The notes under the pieces: model-generated
The model's database searches: none
The model's input: the letters and a program-made list of their open reading frames with translations, nothing else
What the model was told of the DNA's origin: nothing
Source: Caldilinea sp.
Lineage (GTDB): Bacteria > Chloroflexota > Anaerolineae > Caldilineales > Caldilineaceae
Length of the DNA stretch: 6,059 bases
Assembly (NCBI GenBank): GCA_026389955.1
Contig: JAPLGY010000391.1
Location: forward strand, 1-6,059
Reading direction: 5' to 3'
Program-made: the position numbers and the translations under genes
Part shown: positions 1-6,059 of the stretch, piece by piece
Position numbering within the stretch: the stretch's first letter is position 1
Layout: each line of letters opens with the position of its first letter

Positions 1-703
1 GGCCTTCGAGCAGGCCATCCAGGCCGGGCGAATGGCTATCCTGGTGAGCGCCGGAATCGTCGCCCAAAGCGCCCGGTTGCAGACGTGTAATGGCATCGAC
101 CAGGATCATGGCAGCCAGTTCACCGCCGCTGATCACGTAGTCGCCGAGGCTGATTTCGTGCGTTGCCAGCTGGAGGCGCACCCGTTCGTCGACCCCCTCG
201 TAGCGCCCACAGATCAGAGCGATCCTGTGCTGCTGTGCCAGTTCTGCGACGATGCGCTGGGTCAGCGGCCGCCCTTGCGGGCTCAAAAGGATCACTGGCA
301 GCGTTGCGGGCAGTGTGGCCGGGGTGTCTGGGTTCCAGTCGGGGAGAGGAGCGGAAGGGGCCTGCACCGACAACGACCAGCCGGGGGGGCGAGACAGAAC
401 GGTTTCGAGTGCTCGCACGATCGGTTCGGGTTTCATGACCATTCCGCCGCCGCCGCCGTAGGGTGTATCATCGCAGATGTGGTGGCGGTCGGTGGTGAAG
501 TCGCGAATGTTGTGGAGGCAAATCGAAATCAGTGCGCGCTCCAATGCCCGGGCGACGATGCTCTCCCCGAATGGGCTGACAAACATTGCTGGGAAGAGGG
601 TGAAGAGATCGAAGTGGATGCGATGAAAGGGAGTAACTTGAGTCTCAACCGTTTTTTCACTGGCATCAGACGGCGGTTCTCTGGATTCTTTGTCGGCCAA
701 CAT
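1..703 (-). CDS. trmD: tRNA (guanine37-N1)-methyltransferase TrmD, C terminus cut by window edge
   Basis: TrmD transfers a methyl group from S-adenosylmethionine to N1 of G37 next to the tRNA anticodon, which prevents +1 frameshifting. The reverse strand encodes 234 residues from ATG 703-701 before the window ends. Family motifs appear in order: FDLFTLFP (31-38), [12 protein letters not shown] (64-75), [17 protein letters not shown] (78-94), [10 protein letters not shown] (166-175) and [15 protein letters not shown] (185-199), which form the SPOUT trefoil-knot SAM site. Asp222, in [14 protein letters not shown], matches the catalytic Asp of the family DSF...GLL motif, although Phe is replaced by His224. 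The start is supported by GGAGG seven bases upstream. Two oddities are a polar N-terminal extension of about 28 residues and a Pro-rich insert at roughly 104-136, both absent from E. coli TrmD. The gene is not preceded by rimM or rpsP; it is divergent from a peptidase gene. The identification is firm. Confidence 0.96.
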   Translation of the reverse strand, partial: MLADKESREPPSDASEKTVETQVTPFHRIHFDLFTLFPAMFVSPFGESIVARALERALISICLHNIRDFTTDRHHICDDTPYGGGGGMVMKPEPIVRALETVLSRPPGWSLSVQAPSAPLPDWNPDTPATLPATLPVILLSPQGRPLTQRIVAELAQQHRIALICGRYEGVDERVRLQLATHEISLGDYVISGGELAAMILVDAITRLQPGALGDDSGAHQDSHSPGLDGLLEG

Positions 704-710
704 GCTAATT

Positions 711-715
711 CCTCC
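711..715 (-). promoter_or_regulatory. Shine-Dalgarno sequence of trmD
   Basis: GGAGG on the minus strand lies seven bases before ATG 703-701. It fixes the trmD start and so supports the unusual N-terminal extension as genuinely translated. Confidence 0.8.
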
Positions 716-730
716 GTCCCGGCCAGCAAG

Positions 731-741
731 GTTCCTGGAAC
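731..741. repeat. Short perfect palindrome in the divergent intergenic region
   Basis: GTTCC-T-GGAAC has two 5-base arms around one central base. It lies 28-38 bases upstream of the trmD start codon and just before the most likely start of the divergent peptidase gene. It could be an operator serving both genes, but a 5-bp arm can occur by chance and no regulator is encoded in the window. Confidence 0.25.
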
Positions 742-745
742 AAGT

Positions 746-2275
746 TTGTTTCAATCTGAGGACAGACCCTCTGGCCGGTCCGGTTCCAGTGTACCACAAG
801 CGCGCGGCACAGCCCAGGTGATCCTGCCTACGACAACCCGCCCCAAACCGTCCTGGATCCCCCTGCTGGTGCGCGGCGGCGCAGCATGCGCTCTGCTGGC
901 TGCCAGCAGCTGGCTGATCTGGGCGCGCGGGAGCGCCGACGATCGCGCAGCAGAGCCTGCGCAGGTCGTTGTCGGTGACTCAAATGAGCCAGAGCCCGTC
1001 CTCGACACTGTTCTCGGTCTGCGTCCCACCTTCACACCGACCTCGGCCGCTACGCCGACCGCGATCGACAGCAGCGAACTTGCCCAGATCGAAATTGTCA
1101 CGCCGACCCCAGACCCCGGCCGCTCGCTGCGCGTGGCGGGGGCCCCGGTGGAGCGTTTTGCGGCAGCCATTCCGTCCATCGGCAAGCAACCCGAGCTGAT
1201 GGGTCTGTTTCCGATTGAGCTGCAGGCGCTCCAACCGGTGCTGCCAGCACCGCCACAGACGTTGGTCGATCTCGCCGAGCTGCCTACAGTTTTTGAAGAA
1301 GTGGTCAATGGTCCCTTGTCCCAGATTCAACTTTTTACGCTGGAAGGGGTGCACCTGACTGTGGACCCAAAACCAACGCCGACTGCTGTGCCTGTTCTGG
1401 CTGCTGAGCCGACCGAATTGTCTGCGCGGATGCCGCCCCCGCTGACCCTCGCGGGGCCAACCCGGGTCTGGGCCTCCTTCCAACCCAAACTGCCCGAAGA
1501 GAACGACCATTTCTGGATTGAATCGCCTTTTCTCAACACAGAGTTCAACAAGGTGGCGGCTCCCTCCTATCAATTTGGATCGACTGCTGGTGGCCAGTAT
1601 CGCCCACACCATGGAATTGACATCGCCAATCGTTGGGGGACGCCTGTACGCGCAGCAGCGCCAGGGGTAGTTGTCTTTGCCGGGTTGGACGACCCGATCG
1701 CGATGGGCCCCTATCCCAATTTCTACGGCAACACCGTGGTTATTCAGCTCGACCGCAAACTTCCGGTTGCCGGGGGCGAAATCGATGTCTTCCTCTTGTA
1801 CGGTCATCTTAGCCGGGTAACTGTCACCCAGGGTCAGCGGGTAGCTCCAGACGACATTGTCGGTGAAGTCGGCATGACCGGCATCGCCATCGGCCCCCAC
1901 TTGCACCTGGAGATCCGGGCCGGCGCCAATACCTACCAAAATAGCATCAACCCCTATCTTTGGGTCCAGCCAGGGGCGGGAGAGGGTGCAGTGGCTGTGC
2001 GCCTGGTGACCGCCGATGGGCGCTCCTGGCCGGGCGCCCGGTTGACCCTGGCTCGCTTCGAAGAGGGACGAGCCGTCTGGGGCCGGCAGATCGAAACCTA
2101 TCTTGACAACGAAAATCTCCTTCCCAATCCCTCCTGGGGAGAAAATGGGGCCATGGGGGATGTGCCAGCAGGCTACTATGTGCTGATCGGCAACGTGCAA
2201 GGAGAGGCGGTGCGGGCCGAGTTTTTTGTGCGCGAGGGACAGACGACCTTCGTTGAGCTCAGAACCAAACAATAA
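746..2275 (+). CDS. Membrane-anchored M23 family metallopeptidase (LytM/lysostaphin-type cell-wall hydrolase)
   Basis: Predicted zinc endopeptidase that cuts peptidoglycan cross-bridges or regulates other wall hydrolases outside the membrane. Numbering assumes TTG 746 as start (509 residues). A short polar N terminus is followed by a hydrophobic segment at about 37-60, probably a signal anchor. Then come some 220 residues of low-complexity linker with Thr/Pro runs such as [13 protein letters not shown] and PKPTPTAVP. The M23 domain has all its ligands: HHGID (His288, Asp292), YGHLS (His354) and GPHLHLEIR (His385, His387). About 100 C-terminal residues form a probable beta-sandwich domain. The start is uncertain: the frame stays open upstream through trmD antisense sequence to the window edge. 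TTG 746 has only a weak GGA ahead of it, and GTG 818 is an alternative. ATG 623 would overlap trmD by 81 bases head to head. The domain call is firm; the start is not. Confidence 0.88.
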   Translation: MFQSEDRPSGRSGSSVPQARGTAQVILPTTTRPKPSWIPLLVRGGAACALLAASSWLIWARGSADDRAAEPAQVVVGDSNEPEPVLDTVLGLRPTFTPTSAATPTAIDSSELAQIEIVTPTPDPGRSLRVAGAPVERFAAAIPSIGKQPELMGLFPIELQALQPVLPAPPQTLVDLAELPTVFEEVVNGPLSQIQLFTLEGVHLTVDPKPTPTAVPVLAAEPTELSARMPPPLTLAGPTRVWASFQPKLPEENDHFWIESPFLNTEFNKVAAPSYQFGSTAGGQYRPHHGIDIANRWGTPVRAAAPGVVVFAGLDDPIAMGPYPNFYGNTVVIQLDRKLPVAGGEIDVFLLYGHLSRVTVTQGQRVAPDDIVGEVGMTGIAIGPHLHLEIRAGANTYQNSINPYLWVQPGAGEGAVAVRLVTADGRSWPGARLTLARFEEGRAVWGRQIETYLDNENLLPNPSWGENGAMGDVPAGYYVLIGNVQGEAVRAEFFVREGQTTFVELRTKQ

Positions 2276-2279
2276 GGTG
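2274..2279 (+). promoter_or_regulatory. Shine-Dalgarno sequence of the MttB-family gene, overlapping the upstream stop
   Basis: AAGGTG lies four bases before ATG 2284, and its first two bases belong to the TAA stop of the peptidase gene. This arrangement favours translational coupling and one transcript for the two genes. The spacing is slightly short, so initiation may depend on ribosomes finishing the upstream gene. Confidence 0.55.
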
Positions 2280-2283
2280 CCCC

Positions 2284-3792
2284 ATGTATCCCAATCTGTC
2301 TGTGGCGGGCCCGGCGTTGCTGGACCGGATCCTGGAGGAAGCGCGCTCGATCTTGGCGACCGTCGGGATCGAAGTTCGTGGGCCTGCTTTGTATCGACGG
2401 CTGCTGGCAGCCGGGCTGAAGACCACTGCGGACGGGCGGATACTTTTTCCGGCAGCTGTTGTCGACCAGGCGCTGGCTGTGGTCCCTGCTGCTTTCACGC
2501 TGTATGACCGGGCAGGTCTGCCCCACGCCACAGTCGGCGGCCATCACGTCCACTTCGTTCCGGGTTCCAGCGGCCTCAAGATACAGGACCATCGGACCGG
2601 TGTCACACGGGGGGCGACCACCGCCGATTTCGTCGACTACGTGCGGCTCTGCGACGGCCTGGAACATATTCGCTACCTCGCCACTGCCTTCTCCACCGGC
2701 GACGATATCGAGGCAGAGGTCTCAGACGCCTGGCGGCTGCTGCTCTGTCTGACACACTCCACCCGGCCGGTCGTTTCCGGGGCTTTCACCGAGCATGGCA
2801 CCCCGCGCATGGTCGAGCTGATGCAGCTCTTCCGCCGTGACCGTCAAGATCTGATCGACCGGCCGCTGGCAATTTTCACAGTCACGGCGACCGGCAATTT
2901 TCGCTACGGAGAAGATTCCTGCCAAAACCTGGTCGACTGTGTAGAGGCGGGGATCCCTGTCGAAATTGTGCCAGTCACCCTGATGGGGCTGACGGCACCG
3001 GTGACCCTGGTCGGCGCCGCCGTGTTTCATGCGGTCGATACTCTGGCCGGGATCGTCATGGCCCAGATCCTGCGGCCTGGGGCCCCTGTGCTCTACGGCG
3101 GAGCCCCTGCCGAATTTCACATGCGCGAGACCACAGCGCCGATGCTCGGCGTGCAGGCGCTTGCGCTCAACGTCCTCAACGCCCAGCTTGGCAGACGGCT
3201 GGGGATCCCGGTCCAGGCCTACATGGCGCTGAGCGATGCCAAAGAGCTGGACGCGCAGGCGGGTGCCGAAACCTTCGGCAGTGCGCTGCTGGCAGCGCTG
3301 GCTGGGGTCAACTCGGTTTCTGGACCCGGGATGCTCGACTTCGTGTTGGTCTTCAGTCTGCCCAAACTGGTCTTTGACAACGAAGTCTGCGGCCAGGCGC
3401 TGCAGCTGGTCAAGCCCTTGAAGGTGGTCGACGATCTCCCCACACACGCCCTGGTCGAAGCACAACTTGCCGATCTGCATTTGATTACAGCCGGGCACAC
3501 GCTGGCCCACTGGGAAGAACATCTCTACCTGCCGGGTGCTGTGTACGACCGCAAAAATCGGGAAGCATGGCAGCGCACAGGGGCCCGCTCGCTTTGGCAG
3601 CGAGCTGTCGCTGAGGTGGAACAACGGCTGGCTGCCTACACACCGCTTGAAACCGACCCGCTCGTCGTGGCCGAAATGGAGCGCATCCTGCGCAGCGGGA
3701 TGAAAAGCCCCAGGCCGCTGCCGGCCATTCCAGGCCAGCCGGCCAGCGCGGCCAGCGGGGAGGGCCGTCGGCCACGTCGCTTTCGCCGCTGA
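2284..3792 (+). CDS. MttB-family corrinoid-dependent methyltransferase, non-pyrrolysine
   Basis: Members of this family move a methyl group from a quaternary or tertiary amine to the Co(I) corrinoid of a partner protein. Archaeal MttB uses trimethylamine and needs pyrrolysine. Related enzymes without it use glycine betaine (MtgB), proline betaine, carnitine or gamma-butyrobetaine. The 502 residues span the usual family length, with an N-terminal region ([23 protein letters not shown]), a TIM-barrel core including [26 protein letters not shown], and [13 protein letters not shown] at 317-329. That last stretch lies close to where pyrrolysine is found in archaeal MttB (about residue 334); no in-frame amber codon is present. 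The tail ([19 protein letters not shown]) is low-complexity and basic, encoded partly by repeated GGCCAGC. The gene follows the peptidase by eight bases. No corrinoid protein, RamA-like activator or second methyltransferase is nearby, so the substrate cannot be assigned. Confidence 0.88.
   Translation: MYPNLSVAGPALLDRILEEARSILATVGIEVRGPALYRRLLAAGLKTTADGRILFPAAVVDQALAVVPAAFTLYDRAGLPHATVGGHHVHFVPGSSGLKIQDHRTGVTRGATTADFVDYVRLCDGLEHIRYLATAFSTGDDIEAEVSDAWRLLLCLTHSTRPVVSGAFTEHGTPRMVELMQLFRRDRQDLIDRPLAIFTVTATGNFRYGEDSCQNLVDCVEAGIPVEIVPVTLMGLTAPVTLVGAAVFHAVDTLAGIVMAQILRPGAPVLYGGAPAEFHMRETTAPMLGVQALALNVLNAQLGRRLGIPVQAYMALSDAKELDAQAGAETFGSALLAALAGVNSVSGPGMLDFVLVFSLPKLVFDNEVCGQALQLVKPLKVVDDLPTHALVEAQLADLHLITAGHTLAHWEEHLYLPGAVYDRKNREAWQRTGARSLWQRAVAEVEQRLAAYTPLETDPLVVAEMERILRSGMKSPRPLPAIPGQPASAASGEGRRPRRFRR
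3733..3756 (+). repeat. Three GGCCAGC units in the 3' end of the MttB-family gene
   Basis: GGCCAGC occurs at 3733-3739, 3741-3747 and 3750-3756. The spacings (8 and 9 bases) are not codon multiples, so the repeat is a DNA-level feature rather than a protein repeat. It encodes the Ala/Ser/Pro-rich start of the non-conserved tail and probably reflects slippage in GC-rich sequence. Confidence 0.5.
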
Positions 3793-3800
3793 CAAACATG

Positions 3801-3830
3801 CAGAGAGCTGCCGGCCAGAGAGCTTCCGGC
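3801..3830 (+). repeat. Tandem 15-bp direct repeat upstream of the flavoprotein gene
   Basis: CAGAGAGCTGCCGGC (3801-3815) is followed directly by CAGAGAGCTTCCGGC (3816-3830), identical at 14 of 15 positions. It is noncoding, starting eight bases after the methyltransferase stop and ending 69 bases before the flavoprotein start. It may be a two-site protein-binding element, or simply a duplication that generated the overlapping hairpin. Confidence 0.7.
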
Positions 3831-3836
3831 AACTCT
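3804..3836 (+). terminator. Hairpin after the MttB-family gene, possible terminator or mRNA-end structure
   Basis: AGAGCTGCCGG (3804-3814) can pair with CCGGCAACTCT (3826-3836), giving an 11-position stem with one C/A mismatch and an 11-base loop. Its place just after the stop suits a transcript end. No run of T follows, so it is not a classical Rho-independent terminator; it might instead stabilise the mRNA end or act in the leader of the next gene. The arms overlap the tandem repeat. Confidence 0.35.
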
Positions 3837-3886
3837 GGAGCCGACCACAGCGGCCAATCAACGCCTTCACCACATTTACACACAAC

Positions 3887-3892
3887 GGAGGT
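3887..3892 (+). promoter_or_regulatory. Shine-Dalgarno sequence of the flavoprotein gene
   Basis: GGAGGT lies seven bases before ATG 3900, the strongest translation signal in the window. It decides the start: an in-frame ATG at 3798 sits in the noncoding repeat and has no such site. Confidence 0.85.
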
Positions 3893-3899
3893 CAGCGTC

Positions 3900-5618
3900 A
3901 TGCCAGTTTCACTCTCTGCCCAACCCACGGCGCGTGCAACCTTGGGACGCGTCGGCCTGCCAGCCCCCGTCCGTCTCCTGGCGCAGCAACATTGGGACGC
4001 AGTCGTCGTGGGTGGGGGGCACAATGGACTTGCCTGTGCCGCCTATCTGGCGCGTGCCGGCAAAAAGGTGCTGGTGCTTGAAGCGCGCGAGCGCCTGGGC
4101 GGGGCTTGTACGATCGAGGAGACCTGGCCAGGGTACCGTGTCTCGCCTTGTGCCTATCTGTGCGGGTTGCTCCACCCGGTCGTGATCGACGACCTGCGTA
4201 TGGTCGACTATGGGCTGCACTGGACGCCAGCGACCTCAGGCATGTTTGTGCCCTTCGACGACGGCAGCAGCATCCAGCTTTGGGACGACGACGCCCGCTG
4301 CGAAGAGGAAATTCGCCGCTTCTCCCCGCGCGATGTCGCTGGCTGGCGGGCGATGAACGACACCATGCGCAGGGCGCGTGCCGCCCTGCGCCCTCCCACC
4401 GACGAAGACCTCTGGCTCTGCCGCCATCCTACCCGCCAACAGATCGAAGAACGGCTGAGGGGGGACCCCGAGGCACTCAATCTGGTGCTGAACTGGTCAA
4501 TGGTCGACTACGTCGAGGAGTATCTCCACAACGAAACCCTGCAGAGCGCATTTCTGGGGCAGGGTGTGATCGGCACGAATGCCAGCCCCCACGACCCTGG
4601 CACTGCCTCCATCAACTTTCACCATTCTTCCGGCCGGCTGTTCGGAACCACGGGCACCTGGGGGTATGTGCGGGGCGGGATGGGAACTGTCTCTTTTATT
4701 CTGGCTGACCTGGCGCGCGACCTGGGCGCCACCCTTGCGACAGGTGTGCCCGTCGCGCGCATCCTGCCCGGTGAAGGCGTAGAGCTGGCAGGGGGAGAAC
4801 GCATCTCTGCCACAGCGGTCATCTCCAATGCCGACCCGCGCACCACGCTGCGTCTGCTCGGCGATGCAGCAGACGCAGCGTGGCGTGCCCAGGTCGAAGC
4901 AGTCCCCCAACGGGGCTGTACGGTCAAAATGACCCTTGCCTTGACCGAGCTCCCCCTTTTTACAGCCCGCCCCGATTCCGAACACATCCACCGCGGCCAG
5001 ATCAACACCCCGCTGACCAAAGAGGAGTGGAAAGCCTACCCTCTGCTCGCCCAAGCTGGCCACCTGCCCCCGCGGCTGTGGACCGAGCTCTACATCCAGA
5101 CCACCTTCGACCCCAGCATTGCACCGGCCGGACGGCACCTGATGAGCGTTTTCGCCCAGTATGTGCCCCATACCTGTGCCGCAGGCAGCTGGGACAGCCG
5201 GCGCGCCGAAGTCGGGGAGCGGCCGATCGCATCGATTGCCCGCCATGTCAGCAATTTTCCCGACGCGATCGAACGGAGGGAGGTGCTGGGCCCGCCGGAC
5301 ATCGAAGCCAAAGTCGGTCTGAGCGGCGGCCACATCTTTCAGGGTGAAATCCTGCCAGAGTATTTGTGGGAGAAGCGGCTGGCCTACCGGACACCGATGG
5401 ACCAGATCTACCTGTGCGGTGCCGCCACCCACCCGGGTGGGAGTGTGATCGGCGTCAACGGGCAGCAGAACCGTCGGGCGCAGCGAACGTCCCCGAGTTG
5501 GCCGGGCACTTTGTGGACAGGCGTGACGTCCCCGCTGCACAACGCCCACCAGCACCTTTCCGTGCCCCTCTGTTTCATCAGCCAGATGCCAAACCGATCT
5601 TGCCCAGCCGCCTGCTGA
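3900..5618 (+). CDS. PYROXD2/CrtI-like FAD-dependent oxidoreductase with an aberrant C terminus
   Basis: Flavoprotein of the phytoene-desaturase/amine-oxidase superfamily, closest in motif style to PYROXD2. Family members oxidise or isomerise small hydrophobic or amine-containing molecules, but this substrate is unknown. From ATG 3900 it has 572 residues. About 30 non-conserved residues precede the dinucleotide-binding motif AVVVGGGHNGLACAAYLARAG (34-54), with Glu61 in LVLEARERLGGACTIEE positioned for the ADP ribose. A family-like middle includes GTASINFHHSSGRLFG and GYVRGGMG. The closing FAD motif DQIYLCGAATHPGGSVIGVNG covers 501-521. Normally the family continues with an N-A-A-type helix for perhaps 15-25 residues. 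Here about 50 unrelated residues follow (QQNRRAQRTSP... to ...CPAAC), read out of frame over a sortase-coding sequence. The tail therefore looks like a rearrangement product, and activity may be impaired. The 107-base gap, hairpin and own ribosome site suggest transcription partly separate from the methyltransferase gene. Confidence 0.85.
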   Translation: MPVSLSAQPTARATLGRVGLPAPVRLLAQQHWDAVVVGGGHNGLACAAYLARAGKKVLVLEARERLGGACTIEETWPGYRVSPCAYLCGLLHPVVIDDLRMVDYGLHWTPATSGMFVPFDDGSSIQLWDDDARCEEEIRRFSPRDVAGWRAMNDTMRRARAALRPPTDEDLWLCRHPTRQQIEERLRGDPEALNLVLNWSMVDYVEEYLHNETLQSAFLGQGVIGTNASPHDPGTASINFHHSSGRLFGTTGTWGYVRGGMGTVSFILADLARDLGATLATGVPVARILPGEGVELAGGERISATAVISNADPRTTLRLLGDAADAAWRAQVEAVPQRGCTVKMTLALTELPLFTARPDSEHIHRGQINTPLTKEEWKAYPLLAQAGHLPPRLWTELYIQTTFDPSIAPAGRHLMSVFAQYVPHTCAAGSWDSRRAEVGERPIASIARHVSNFPDAIERREVLGPPDIEAKVGLSGGHIFQGEILPEYLWEKRLAYRTPMDQIYLCGAATHPGGSVIGVNGQQNRRAQRTSPSWPGTLWTGVTSPLHNAHQHLSVPLCFISQMPNRSCPAAC

Positions 5619-6059
5619 TCCCCGCGATTGCGGCCGACATGCCAGTGGTCGAGCTCGGTTGGAGCAGCCGCACCACCGAGTCCGGGGCCTTTCTCACAGA
5701 ATGGGATACAGCGTCCTATGCGGCCGGCTGGCATAAAAACAGCTCCCTGCCTGGCCAGTCCGGCAACATCGTTCTCAGCGGACACAACAACATCCAAGGA
5801 GCCGTGTTCCGAGAGCTGGATCGGCTTCAGCGCGGGGACACTCTCCAGCTTTTGGCTGGCAAACGCCAGTACACCTACGTTGTCGATGAAATTTTGATCG
5901 TGCCTGAAGAAACTGCGACCGAGCAACAGCGTCGCGAAAATGCCCACTATATCCAGCCTACCCCCGACAGCCGGCTGACATTGATCTCCTGTTGGCCGCG
6001 CAACGCCAATTCGCACCGCATCATCGTCATCGCACTCCCGGCCAGACAGGCTCAGGGCC
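5513..6059 (+). CDS. Sortase (class D/E-like transpeptidase domain), 5' end undefined and 3' end cut by window edge
   Basis: Sortases cut a C-terminal sorting signal and attach the protein to peptidoglycan or to pilin subunits outside the membrane. A frame that overlaps the flavoprotein tail reads RLLIPAIAADMPVVELGW (from 5609), GNIVLSGHNNIQGAVFREL, LISCWPRN and SHRIIVIALP, a nearly complete sortase fold. The triad is intact: His at 5783-5785, Cys at 5990-5992 and Arg at 6017-6019. The frame is open from 5348, but its first ATG (5639) lies inside the first strand of the domain. The only earlier initiators are GTG 5366, 5414 and 5513 and TTG 5498 and 5600, none with a convincing ribosome site; 5513 is a placeholder. 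No transmembrane helix precedes the domain, only Pro-rich linker-like residues, whereas sortases are normally N-terminally anchored. The domain call is firm, but the gene is probably decapitated. Confidence 0.8.
   Translation, partial: MDRRDVPAAQRPPAPFRAPLFHQPDAKPILPSRLLIPAIAADMPVVELGWSSRTTESGAFLTEWDTASYAAGWHKNSSLPGQSGNIVLSGHNNIQGAVFRELDRLQRGDTLQLLAGKRQYTYVVDEILIVPEETATEQQRRENAHYIQPTPDSRLTLISCWPRNANSHRIIVIALPARQAQG

Noticed and set aside
443..457. Run of five CCG triplets resembling a microsatellite
   Set aside because: On the minus strand it encodes the conserved glycine run of the Trm[11 protein letters not shown] motif, so it is explained by protein constraint.
32..745. Upstream extension of the peptidase frame, open from the left edge on the plus strand
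   Set aside because: It is antisense to trmD, whose conserved protein motifs explain the sequence. The translated extension has no domain or signal sequence, and the long opening fits GC-rich shadow coding.
980..2272. 430-codon open frame on the minus strand
   Set aside because: It lies antisense to the peptidase gene, shows no recognisable motif, and the plus strand carries a complete M23 domain.
3223..3276. Possible pyrrolysine site in the MttB-family gene
   Set aside because: No in-frame TAG exists in the gene. The corresponding region reads [13 protein letters not shown] with ordinary codons, as in non-pyrrolysine members.
2722..3885. 387-codon open frame on the minus strand
   Set aside because: It is antisense to the MttB-family gene, and its translation is compositionally odd with no family motif.
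3798..3899. Earlier in-frame ATG for the flavoprotein, adding 34 residues
   Set aside because: It starts inside the tandem repeat without a ribosome site, while ATG 3900 has GGAGGT at ideal spacing. The added residues resemble no targeting signal.
4497..5555. 352-codon open frame on the minus strand
   Set aside because: It is antisense to the flavoprotein gene, has no recognisable domain, and matches the pattern of shadow frames in high-GC DNA.
5408..6016. 202-codon open frame on the minus strand at the right end
   Set aside because: The plus strand here encodes a sortase domain with its full catalytic triad, so the reverse frame is a shadow.

Overview
This 6.06 kb, GC-rich window looks like chromosomal DNA from a bacterium of the phylum Chloroflexota, probably Anaerolineae or Caldilineae. 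That placement is inferred from the style of three proteins: an M23 peptidase behind a membrane anchor and long Thr/Pro-rich (TPTP-type) linkers, a sortase with an ISCWP...SHR active-site region, and an MttB-family methyltransferase beside a PYROXD2-type flavoprotein. No rRNA, tRNA, CRISPR array, insertion sequence or phage gene was seen.

Layout. At the left edge, on the minus strand, is trmD (tRNA m1G37 methyltransferase), complete at its N terminus and cut off by the window start. It diverges, across a gap of only tens of bases, from a plus-strand gene for a membrane-anchored M23 peptidase. Eight bases after that stop codon begins an MttB-family methyltransferase without pyrrolysine; its Shine-Dalgarno sequence overlaps the upstream stop, so the pair is probably one transcript. 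A 107-base gap with a 15-bp tandem repeat and a hairpin precedes a PYROXD2/CrtI-like FAD oxidoreductase with its own strong ribosome binding site. The right end encodes a sortase domain with an intact His-Cys-Arg triad, in a different frame overlapping the flavoprotein tail; it runs off the window.

How the genes relate. trmD is housekeeping. The M23 peptidase and the sortase both act at the cell envelope. The methyltransferase and flavoprotein could act on small methylated amines or related metabolites, but no corrinoid protein or second methyltransferase is present to define a pathway.

The most notable feature is the flavoprotein/sortase junction around 5460-5640. The flavoprotein follows its family up to the last FAD-binding glycines and then carries about 50 unrelated residues. 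The sortase frame has no convincing start codon, ribosome binding site or membrane anchor. This looks like a deletion or a misjoined contig that removed the end of one gene and the start of the next. No clear new multi-gene system was found.
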